From the NCBI GenBank assembly GCA_009923795.1, contig RFSU01000013.1, positions 1-22,411 on the forward strand: 22,411 nt of DNA, read 5' to 3'. The position numbers were made by a program, and so were the translations under genes. Below are positions 7,747-14,209 of this stretch, piece after piece. The notes under the pieces were generated by a model, which saw only the letters and a list, made by a program, of their open reading frames with translations, was not told where the DNA came from and did no database searches. The first letter of the stretch is position 1. Each line of letters opens with the position of its first letter. This DNA is from Sphingomonadaceae bacterium. Lineage in GTDB: Bacteria; Pseudomonadota; Alphaproteobacteria; Sphingomonadales; Sphingomonadaceae.

Positions 7747-8427
7747 ATGTCCTGGACCGATGAACGCATCGAACAGCTAAGAACGATGTGGAGCAAGGGG
7801 ATGACAGCATCCCAAATTGCAGAAGAGCTTGGCGGCGTGAGCCGCAATGCCGTAATAGGCAAGGCCCATCGCCTAGGGCTTCAATCTCGTCCATCTCCAG
7901 TCAAGTCCAGCGATGGCGAAGGCGGAGCAAGTCGCAAGCCAGCGACGCCGCGCGCCAAAGCACCTGCTGCTGCGCCTGCAGTAAAGCCGCAAGCGCCCGC
8001 GCCGCAAGCGCCCGCGCCGCAACCGCGCGCGGCAGAACATTCGCCTATCCATAAGCCAGTTCGAACGGCCAACCCTGATCAGATGCCCCCGACGATCCGA
8101 TCGATTGGTCCGGGTGGCTTTGTGCGCCAAAACCCTGGCGAACAATCCTCACCGCCGCCGCCAGCGCCGCCACGTCGCCTCGTTCCTGCGCGCCCCAGCC
8201 CGGAAATTGCGGACAAGACATCTCTGCTCGATCTTAATGATCGTATCTGCAAATGGCCTCTTGGCCACCCCGGTGAGCCTGATTTCCACTTTTGTGGGGA
8301 CAGGGTTAACCCCGGCTTTCCCTATTGCGTCAACCACTGCAGCCTTGCCTATCAGGCACAAATGCCGCGCCGCGATCGTAAGCCGCTTCCATTCGCTATT
8401 CTGGGTGCGAAACCCAGCGGGGGATAA
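7747..8427 (+). CDS. gcrA: GcrA cell-cycle regulator
   Basis: Alphaproteobacterial transcription factor that binds sigma-70 RNA polymerase and, in Caulobacter, promoters carrying CcrM-methylated GANTC sites. The 226-residue protein opens with the DNA-binding helix-turn-helix MSWTDERIEQLRTMW (residues 1-45 overall, with GGVSRNAVIGKAHRLGL). A low-complexity Ala/Pro/Gln linker follows (about 60-155), then the conserved Cys/His-rich C-terminal sigma-binding region (C168, C183, C194, H197, C198). The linker includes a perfect tandem 15-bp repeat. The start at 7747 matches the family N-terminus. It stands alone as a transcription unit, with parE 50 bases downstream behind its own GANTC-bearing promoter. 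Confidence 0.96.
   Translation: MSWTDERIEQLRTMWSKGMTASQIAEELGGVSRNAVIGKAHRLGLQSRPSPVKSSDGEGGASRKPATPRAKAPAAAPAVKPQAPAPQAPAPQPRAAEHSPIHKPVRTANPDQMPPTIRSIGPGGFVRQNPGEQSSPPPPAPPRRLVPARPSPEIADKTSLLDLNDRICKWPLGHPGEPDFHFCGDRVNPGFPYCVNHCSLAYQAQMPRRDRKPLPFAILGAKPSGG
7990..8019 (+). repeat. Tandem 15-bp repeat inside gcrA
   Basis: Two perfect copies of CAAGCGCCCGCGCCG encode QAPAP twice in the flexible linker of GcrA. In-frame repeats of this kind expand and contract by slippage, so linker length probably varies between strains. Confidence 0.85.
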
Positions 8428-8441
8428 GTCTAAAGTGACGC

Positions 8442-8471
8442 TTGCACGGCTGACTCAGGCACGACTATATC
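8442..8471 (+). promoter_or_regulatory. Candidate parE promoter with GANTC site, leaderless geometry
   Basis: TTGCAC (8442-8447) and TATATC (8466-8471) are 18 bases apart, and the spacer contains GACTC at 8452-8456, a GANTC site. The -10 box ends 6 bases before the parE ATG, so the expected transcription start is the A of the start codon. No Shine-Dalgarno precedes parE. In Caulobacter, GcrA-controlled promoters carry methylated GANTC between or near the core boxes, and gcrA is the gene immediately upstream. Confidence 0.5.
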
Positions 8472-8477
8472 CCTGCC

Positions 8478-10454
8478 ATGTCTGAAGATCTGTTTGCGTC
8501 CACACCTGCCGCCTCTTCTGGGTATGACGCATCTTCAATTGAGGTTCTTGAGGGTCTGGAGCCAGTCCGGCGGCGACCGGGCATGTATATTGGCGGCACG
8601 GATGAGCGCGCCTATCACCACCTCGCTGCAGAAGTTCTCGACAATGCGATGGATGAAGCCGTTGCAGGCCACGCCACACGCATTGAAATCCTGCTGGAGG
8701 CGGGAAATCGGCTGACCATAACGGATAATGGCCGTGGTATCCCCGTTGATCCCCACCCCAAATTCCCAGACAAATCTGCCCTTGAGGTCATTTTGTCGAC
8801 GCTCCATTCCGGCGGCAAATTCAACGGCAAGGCTTACGCCACTTCGGGTGGTCTGCACGGTGTTGGTGTCTCGGTTGTGAACGCCTTGTCCTCAGACACC
8901 GTTGTCGAAGTTGCCCGTAACAAAGAGCTGTTCCGCCAACGCTTCTCACGCGGCCAGACATTAGGCCCGCTGGAAAAACTTGGCCCGGTCAATAATCGCC
9001 GCGGCACAAGCGTTGCATTTACCCCAGATCAAGAAATTTTCGGGGAAATGAGCTTCAAACCCAACCGCTTATTCCGGTTGGCACGCTCCAAAGCCTATTT
9101 GTTTGCAGGCGTTGAAATACGCTGGAAATGCGCCGCCGCCCTCATTTCTGACGACACCCCTGAAGAAGCCGTGTTCCAATTCCCCGGTGGTCTGGCCGAC
9201 CATTTGCTGGAGCAAATTGGGGACCGCGAATGCGTAACGGCCGATTTTTTTGCCGGGACACAAGATTTTCCGGACGATCAAGGCCGCGTTGAATGGGCTG
9301 TTGCCTGGCCGCTTTGGTCAGAAGGCAGTTACAGCTATTATTGCAACACCATTCCCACGCCAGATGGTGGAACGCATGAATCGGGCCTGCGCGCCGCGAT
9401 TGTGAAAGGCGTTCGCGCCTTTGGGACGCTGGTGGGTCTCAAAAAAGCAGAAGGCCTTCAAGCCGAAGATGTGGTGACCGGATCAGAAGTCATGCTGTCG
9501 GTCTTCATCCGCGATCCTCAGTTTCAGAGCCAAACCAAAGACCGCCTGACCTCCCCAGAAGCTGCCCGGCTTGTTGAAAATGCCGTGCGCGATCATTTTG
9601 ACCATTTCCTTTCTGGCAATATGGAGCGCGGCAAGGCGCTGCTCGGTTTCATGCTGGATCGGATGGATGATCGTCTCCGGCGCAAGGCAGAAAAGGAAAT
9701 CAAGCGGAAAACCGCAACATCTGCCCGCAAACTGCGTTTGCCAGGCAAGCTGACCGACTGCTCAGAAGATGGGCCGGAACGAACAGAATTATTCATCGTC
9801 GAAGGCGATAGCGCAGGTGGATCTGCAAAACAGGCACGCGACCGCAAGACGCAGGCAATTTTGCCAATTCGCGGTAAAATTCTGAACGTCGCCTCCGCCA
9901 CATCTGATAAGATCCGCGCCAATTCTGAAATTGCGGATCTCGCGCTCGCGATGGGTTGCGGCATGCGCAAAGACTGTAACCCAGATGTTTTGCGCTATGA
10001 ACGCATCATTATCATGACAGACGCCGATGTGGATGGTGCCCATATCGCAACGCTGTTGATGACATTCTTCTTTCAGGAAATGCCGGATATAGTCCGTCGC
10101 GGGCACCTCTACATTGCCCAGCCCCCACTCTATCGCCTGACCGTTGGGGCAAAATCGCTCTACGCCCGCGATGACGCCCATCGCGCGCAGATTGAGGCAA
10201 ATGAGTTTAAGGGCAAGAAGGTAGACGTCTCTCGATTCAAAGGCTTGGGAGAAATGAACCCGGGCCAGTTGAAGGAAACGACAATGGATCCCAAGACACG
10301 GTCGCTGATCCGTGTCACCCTGCCGCAAGAATATGAAGAGCGTGCCGGCGTACGCGATCTGGTTGACAGGTTGATGGGCAAAAACCCAGAGCATCGCTTC
10401 CGCTTCATTCAAGAAAATGCATCCCGAATAGACGAAGAGGTAATCGACGCATGA
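8478..10454 (+). CDS. parE: DNA topoisomerase IV subunit B
   Basis: ATPase subunit of the type IIA topoisomerase that decatenates daughter chromosomes. The 658 residues contain the GHKL ATPase (E52 and N55 in the EVLDNAMDE block, ITDNGRGIP at 81-89, GGLHGVGVSVVNALS at about 124-138), the transducer domain, the TOPRIM domain with EGDSAGG (442-448) and the metal-binding DADVDG (515-520), and the C-terminal FKGLGEMNPGQL (587-598). The missing large insertion and the MSEDLFASTP start identify it as ParE rather than GyrB. The ParC gene is not in the window. The start at 8478 fits the family and lacks a ribosome binding site. Its stop overlaps the next gene by ATGA. Confidence 0.96.
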   Translation: MSEDLFASTPAASSGYDASSIEVLEGLEPVRRRPGMYIGGTDERAYHHLAAEVLDNAMDEAVAGHATRIEILLEAGNRLTITDNGRGIPVDPHPKFPDKSALEVILSTLHSGGKFNGKAYATSGGLHGVGVSVVNALSSDTVVEVARNKELFRQRFSRGQTLGPLEKLGPVNNRRGTSVAFTPDQEIFGEMSFKPNRLFRLARSKAYLFAGVEIRWKCAAALISDDTPEEAVFQFPGGLADHLLEQIGDRECVTADFFAGTQDFPDDQGRVEWAVAWPLWSEGSYSYYCNTIPTPDGGTHESGLRAAIVKGVRAFGTLVGLKKAEGLQAEDVVTGSEVMLSVFIRDPQFQSQTKDRLTSPEAARLVENAVRDHFDHFLSGNMERGKALLGFMLDRMDDRLRRKAEKEIKRKTATSARKLRLPGKLTDCSEDGPERTELFIVEGDSAGGSAKQARDRKTQAILPIRGKILNVASATSDKIRANSEIADLALAMGCGMRKDCNPDVLRYERIIIMTDADVDGAHIATLLMTFFFQEMPDIVRRGHLYIAQPPLYRLTVGAKSLYARDDAHRAQIEANEFKGKKVDVSRFKGLGEMNPGQLKETTMDPKTRSLIRVTLPQEYEERAGVRDLVDRLMGKNPEHRFRFIQENASRIDEEVIDA

Positions 10455-10873
10455 AGACATTTGGTGCTTTGGCAGGCCTTGTTTTACTCGCCGCCTGCGG
10501 GTCTCAATCCTCGAGCGAAAGCTCAGAAGAGAGCAGCGCGACAGAAACCAGCGCGCCGGTGCAGACCAGTTCGGCAGGCGCACGGCCCGATGGGTTTGCC
10601 CAATGTGCGGCCTGCCACGCGGTTGCCAAGGGTGCGCCAAATGGGCTTGGCCCCAATCTTTGGGGCATTGCTGGCACCAAGGCCGGTGAATTGGCTGGCT
10701 ATCAATTCTCCCCAGCGCTGAAGGCGTCTGGCCTTGTCTGGGATGAAGAAACGCTCAACAAATGGCTCGAAAATCCCCGCGCGCTCGTTCCCGGCAATAA
10801 AATGTCGTACAGTGGAATGAAGGATGAAGCCAAGCGCAAGGAACTCGTCACTTGGCTCCTCGCGCAAAGATAA
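10451..10873 (+). CDS. Lipoprotein class I cytochrome c
   Basis: A 140-residue precursor with a lipoprotein signal peptide: hydrophobic residues 3-13 and the lipobox LAAC with lipidated C16. A Ser/Glu/Thr-rich linker (17-45) precedes a small class I cytochrome c domain with the heme-binding CAACH (52-56), a GLGPNLWGI loop near 65-73, and the likely axial methionine M118 in PGNKM. It is predicted to be anchored to a membrane facing the periplasm and to carry electrons between respiratory complexes. Its ATG overlaps the parE stop (ATGA), so expression should follow parE, an odd partner for an electron carrier. The specific partner oxidase or reductase is not shown. Confidence 0.92.
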   Translation: MKTFGALAGLVLLAACGSQSSSESSEESSATETSAPVQTSSAGARPDGFAQCAACHAVAKGAPNGLGPNLWGIAGTKAGELAGYQFSPALKASGLVWDEETLNKWLENPRALVPGNKMSYSGMKDEAKRKELVTWLLAQR

Positions 10874-10886
10874 CCTAGCGGTGACC

Positions 10887-10918
10887 CGCCGGCCCTAGTT
10901 TAGTTGGACAGGCCGGCG
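10887..10918. repeat. Inverted repeat at the convergent cytochrome c / lyase ends
   Basis: CGCCGGCC (10887-10894) and GGCCGGCG (10911-10918) form a perfect 8-bp stem with a 16-base loop that overlaps the 3' end of the minus-strand lyase gene. No T run follows on either strand, so it is not a standard intrinsic terminator, but it sits where transcripts from both sides should end. Confidence 0.35.
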
Positions 10919-11721
10919 CGCTGTAGTACGCGTTTTGCCATATCGACATGCATGGTCTCAACCATGCGATCCCTAAATCGCTCCGCGCCGCCTGAGGCCG
11001 CGGCCAGAAGAGCTTTGGCGTCCTCTATTTCGCTCTCGCTGGGCATGAAGGCGGCGTTGGCAATATCGATTTGATTGGGGTGGATCAGGCTTTTCCCATC
11101 AAAGCCCAAGGCGCGCCCTTCCCGGCATTCCGAATCTAAGCCGTCGGGGTCATTCAAATCATTGAAAACGGTATCCAAAACCCAAATATCCGCTGCCCGA
11201 GCGGCAAGAATGATTGTTTGCAGCGCCATAGCCAAGGCATGCCTGCCACTTGAGGGCGGCAGGCGGAGCGTATTCGCAAGATCATTTGAGCCAACAAGGA
11301 ACCCGGCCACATCCTCTGCCTCTGCAATCTCCGCAGCATGCAAAACCCCTCGCGGCGTCTCAATCATGGCGAGCAAAGGCTTGCGCACCTGTTCTGCCAC
11401 ATGCTGTGCGATTACGGCATCCTCAACCTTGGGCAGGACAACAAAATCACATTTGGCCTCTCGCACGGCCATAAGATCTGCCTTGTGCCAGATTGTCTCC
11501 GCAGCATTGACGCGGATTGCAGTCAAGCGCCCGCCAAAACCTTCTGCCATAGCGTCGACTGCGGCAAGCCGCGCTTCGTCCTTCATCCCCGGCTTTACGG
11601 CATCCTCTAGATCGAGAATGATCATATCCGAAGGCAGAGAACGCGCCTTTTCAATCGCCCGCGCATTGGATGCAGGCATGTAGAGCGCAGAACGCGGGGC
11701 AAGGAAGGTGTCCAAGGTCAT
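10900..11721 (-). CDS. CitE-like HpcH/HpaI family CoA ester lyase
   Basis: A TIM-barrel lyase of the citrate lyase beta / malyl-CoA lyase family that cleaves or forms 3-hydroxy-acyl-CoA thioesters with Mg2+. The 273 residues show PRSALYMPASN (9-19), LDLEDAV (36-42), the arginine in RVN (70), the metal-ligand glutamate in ETPRG (121-125), the acidic GSNDLA (144-149) and GKSLIHPNQI (209-218). No citD or citF lies nearby, so it is not the citrate lyase subunit; malyl-CoA, citramalyl-CoA or a related substrate is likely. It follows pckA after 21 bases on the same strand and may be read with it. The substrate cannot be fixed from sequence alone. Confidence 0.9.
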   Translation of the reverse strand: MTLDTFLAPRSALYMPASNARAIEKARSLPSDMIILDLEDAVKPGMKDEARLAAVDAMAEGFGGRLTAIRVNAAETIWHKADLMAVREAKCDFVVLPKVEDAVIAQHVAEQVRKPLLAMIETPRGVLHAAEIAEAEDVAGFLVGSNDLANTLRLPPSSGRHALAMALQTIILAARAADIWVLDTVFNDLNDPDGLDSECREGRALGFDGKSLIHPNQIDIANAAFMPSESEIEDAKALLAAASGGAERFRDRMVETMHVDMAKRVLQRAGLSN

Positions 11722-11742
11722 GACCTCAACCTTCCTCTACAC

Positions 11743-13347
11743 TCAGGCCGCCTTCGGCGCAGCCTGACGAACACCCTCATCGACATGATCCTCAAACTGA
11801 GAAAAATTATCGATGAACTGCTGCACCAACGTCCGGGCGGTCTGATCATAATGATCCACGTCTTCCCAGGCCTTGCGCGGGTCTAGCAATTTGCTGTCCA
11901 CACCTGGGACGGACACAGGAACATCAAAGCCAAAATTCGGGTCCTTGCGGAACTCAGCCGTATTCAGGCTGCCGTCGAGCGCCGCGTTGAGCAACGCGCG
12001 CGTCGCCTTAATCGGCATACGGTTGACGCCCGGCATGGTCGCTTTTCCGCCGGTCCAGCCGGTATTGACCAGCCAGCACGTCACGCTGCCCTTCGCAATG
12101 CGTTCCTTCAAAAGATTACCATAGACCGACGGGTGGCGCGGCATGAAGGGCGCACCGAAGCAGGTCGAAAAGGTCGCTTCTGGCTCTGTCACGCCGATTT
12201 CCGTGCCAGCGACACGCGCTGTGTAGCCCGACAGGAAGTGATACATGGCCTGATCCGGCGTCAGCTTCGCGATGGGGGGCAAAACGCCATAGGCGTCCGC
12301 TGTCAGCATGATGATATTCTTTGGTACCGGCCCCATATTTTCAGCCGAGGCGTTGGGGATGAAGTCAATCGGATAGGACCCACGGCTGTTTTCAGCCAAG
12401 CTGTTGTCATCCAGATCAAGCTGGCGCGTGACCGGATCGATCACGACATTCTCCAGCACCGTGCCAAACCGCTTGGTCGTCGCAAAAATTTCCGGTTCGG
12501 CCTCTGCCGAGAGACGGATCATCTTGGCGTAGCAACCACCTTCAAAGTTAAAGACCGCCGTGTCCGACCAGCCATGCTCATCATCGCCAATCAATGTGCG
12601 GCTGGCATCTGCCGACAACGTCGTCTTACCTGTGCCTGACAGGCCAAAGAAAATCGCCGTGTCGCCATTTGCGCCAATATTCGCGGAGCAATGCATCGGC
12701 ATCACGCCCTTGGCTGGCAGCAGATAATTGAGGATGCCGAACACCGACTTCTTCATTTCACCGGCATAAGCCGTGCCGCCAATGAGAATCAGTTTCTCGC
12801 TGAAATTGACAGCGACGACTGTTTCGCTGCGGCAGCCATGGCGTTCCGGATCGGCCCGGAAGTTTGGAAGATCGATAATTGTGTATTCCGGAACAAAGCC
12901 CGCCAGCTCTTCCTCTTTGGGACGCACCAGCAATGTCCGAATGAAGAGATTGTGCCAGGCATATTCATTGACGACGCGAACGCGAACGCGATGTTCCGGC
13001 TGCGATCCGCCAAAAAGGTCAGCTACAAAAAGCGTGTCCCGCTTTGCGACTTCAGCAAGGAAATCTTCTTTCAAAGCGTTGAAAAAGACGGGATCCATCG
13101 GAACGTTGGTTTTTCCCCACCATACCGTATCTTCCGTCTCTGCGTCTTTGACGATGAACTTATCCTTGGCAGAACGCCCCGTGTGCTTGCCAGTTTCAAC
13201 TACCAACGGGCCATCAGCGGCGAGAATGCCCTCGCATCGGCGCAAGGCTTCTTCAATCAATGGACTGGTGAGCAAATTCCAGTGGATGGCCGCATTCGTA
13301 TGCAGTCCCTGTTGAGCAAGGGTGAAAGCGGGGACTCTGTCGGCCAC
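11743..13347 (-). CDS. pckA: Phosphoenolpyruvate carboxykinase (ATP)
   Basis: Gluconeogenic enzyme converting oxaloacetate and ATP to PEP and CO2. The 534 residues hold the substrate lysine region YAGEMKKS (194-201), the P-loop GLSGTGKT (235-242) and the kinase-2 motif LIGDDEHGW (252-260), diagnostic of the ATP-dependent family. It begins with GTG at 13347, supported by GGAG 8 bases upstream; no closer ATG fits. It is divergent from chvI, an arrangement well known in rhizobia, where the ChvI/ChvG neighbourhood is linked to pckA. A candidate promoter with an overlapping palindrome lies at 13382-13412. The adjoining PTS regulators make carbon-dependent control plausible, but that is inference. 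Confidence 0.97.
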   Translation of the reverse strand: MADRVPAFTLAQQGLHTNAAIHWNLLTSPLIEEALRRCEGILAADGPLVVETGKHTGRSAKDKFIVKDAETEDTVWWGKTNVPMDPVFFNALKEDFLAEVAKRDTLFVADLFGGSQPEHRVRVRVVNEYAWHNLFIRTLLVRPKEEELAGFVPEYTIIDLPNFRADPERHGCRSETVVAVNFSEKLILIGGTAYAGEMKKSVFGILNYLLPAKGVMPMHCSANIGANGDTAIFFGLSGTGKTTLSADASRTLIGDDEHGWSDTAVFNFEGGCYAKMIRLSAEAEPEIFATTKRFGTVLENVVIDPVTRQLDLDDNSLAENSRGSYPIDFIPNASAENMGPVPKNIIMLTADAYGVLPPIAKLTPDQAMYHFLSGYTARVAGTEIGVTEPEATFSTCFGAPFMPRHPSVYGNLLKERIAKGSVTCWLVNTGWTGGKATMPGVNRMPIKATRALLNAALDGSLNTAEFRKDPNFGFDVPVSVPGVDSKLLDPRKAWEDVDHYDQTARTLVQQFIDNFSQFEDHVDEGVRQAAPKAA

Positions 13348-13381
13348 TGGACTATCTCCAAAAATATACCGGATGATCGAG

Positions 13382-13412
13382 GGCGCGTAACCGCGCCAAG
13401 AAATATCGTCAA
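13382..13412 (-). promoter_or_regulatory. Candidate pckA promoter with overlapping palindrome
   Basis: Minus-strand CTTGACG supplies a good -35 box (TTGACG, 13412-13407); 17 bases on is a weak -10 box TACGCG (13389-13384). GGCGCG-TAAC-CGCGCC, a perfect 6-bp inverted repeat at 13382-13397, covers the -10 box, as a repressor or activator operator would. An alternative -10 at 13368-13363 (TATATT) would start transcription inside the Shine-Dalgarno and is less likely. Confidence 0.3.
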
Positions 13413-13440
13413 GCGCGCCCTTTGTGCTTTATGCGCAACA

Positions 13441-13469
13441 TTGCCGTAAACATCGAATGTTTCTAAGGA
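13441..13469 (+). promoter_or_regulatory. Candidate chvI promoter with palindrome in the spacer
   Basis: TTGCCG (13441-13446) and TAAGGA (13464-13469) are 17 bases apart and frame the perfect palindrome AAACAT-CGA-ATGTTT at 13448-13462. A dimeric regulator bound there would lie on the spacer between the two boxes. The -10 box overlaps a Shine-Dalgarno-like AAGGAAGG, so either the promoter or that ribosome site is real, perhaps not both. Self-regulation by ChvI is possible but the motif is not one I can assign. Confidence 0.35.
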
Positions 13470-13475
13470 AGGAAA

Positions 13476-13502
13476 ATGCTGCGCGACTTAGGTAAGCTTT
13501 GA
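13476..13502 (+). CDS. Possible 8-codon leader ORF overlapping the chvI start
   Basis: ATG at 13476 opens a frame encoding MLRDLGKL whose TGA shares its last A with the chvI ATG (TGATG, 13500-13504). A near-perfect Shine-Dalgarno AAGGAAGG (13465-13472) sits 3 bases upstream, far better than the weak AGGTAAG before chvI. If translated, ribosomes would finish exactly on the chvI start, coupling the two. It could also be a leaderless frame, since the candidate -10 box ends 6 bases before it. The frame is short, so chance cannot be excluded. Confidence 0.35.
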   Translation: MLRDLGKL

Positions 13503-14209
13503 TGGACAAGACAATCGCGCTTGTTGACGATGATCGAAACATCCTGACGTCGGTTTCGATCGCGCTTCAGGCAGAGGGTTTTCGCACACGGGTTTATACA
13601 GACGGCGAAGCCGCGCTAAAGGCGCTGGCCGAAAACCCCGCAGATCTCGGCATTTTCGACATTAAAATGCCGCGCATGGATGGGTTGGAGCTGCTTCGCC
13701 GATTGCGCGAAACGTCCCAAATGCCTGTCATCTTCCTCACCTCCAAAGACGATGAAATCGATGAAGAGCTCGGTCTTTCCCTTGGAGCCGATGATTATAT
13801 TGCAAAGCCGTTTTCACAACGCCTCTTACTGGCGCGAATTCGCGCAATTCTCCGGCGAGTCGATCTGAATAATCTTACCCCCGACGATGAGGGCGCGGCC
13901 GAAAATCAAATCATGGTCCGTGGCGCTTTGGAAATGGATCCCGCCCGGCATCGCGTGCGCTGGAAGGGCTGCGATGTTGCCCTGACGGTAACAGAATTCA
14001 TGATTTTAGAGGCGCTCGCCCAAAGGCCGGGCGTCGTCAAATCCCGCAGTCAACTGATGGATGCAGCCTATCAGGACGATATTTATGTCGATGATCGTAC
14101 CATCGACAGTCACATAAAGCGTCTTCGAAAGAAATTCAGGGTGGCAGACGCCGCTTTTGACTCCATCGATACGCTTTACGGCGCAGGATATCGGTTCACT
14201 GGTGGCTGA
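13502..14209 (+). CDS. chvI: ChvI-family response regulator (OmpR/PhoB type)
   Basis: DNA-binding response regulator paired with ChvG; in alphaproteobacteria it controls envelope, acid and host-interaction genes. The 235 residues comprise a receiver domain (1-118) with acidic pocket D9/D10, phosphoacceptor D53 in FDIKMP, T80 and K102 of AKPF, and a C-terminal winged helix (about 135-235) with the recognition region DDRTIDSHIKRLRKKF (197-212). The ATG at 13502 was preferred over the in-frame TTG just before it because it gives the family N-terminus MDKTIALVDDDRNI. It heads a plus-strand run ending near 18570 and overlaps chvG by 8 bases if chvG starts at GTG 14202. Confidence 0.95.
   Translation: MDKTIALVDDDRNILTSVSIALQAEGFRTRVYTDGEAALKALAENPADLGIFDIKMPRMDGLELLRRLRETSQMPVIFLTSKDDEIDEELGLSLGADDYIAKPFSQRLLLARIRAILRRVDLNNLTPDDEGAAENQIMVRGALEMDPARHRVRWKGCDVALTVTEFMILEALAQRPGVVKSRSQLMDAAYQDDIYVDDRTIDSHIKRLRKKFRVADAAFDSIDTLYGAGYRFTGG

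Noticed and set aside
9789..10640. A 283-codon minus-strand frame opposite the parE 3' part
   Set aside because: Antisense to the conserved TOPRIM region and the cytochrome gene; it has no recognisable domain and no ribosome site.
12691..13449. A 252-codon plus-strand frame opposite the pckA 5' half
   Set aside because: Antisense to a fully intact pckA; composition rich in Cys, Phe and Arg with no recognisable domain.
14157..14201. TTG start giving a 519-residue ChvG
   Set aside because: The added 15 residues (MTPSIRFTAQDIGSL) are the chvI sequence read in another frame and do not resemble the ChvG N-terminus; the GTG at 14202 is a simpler start.
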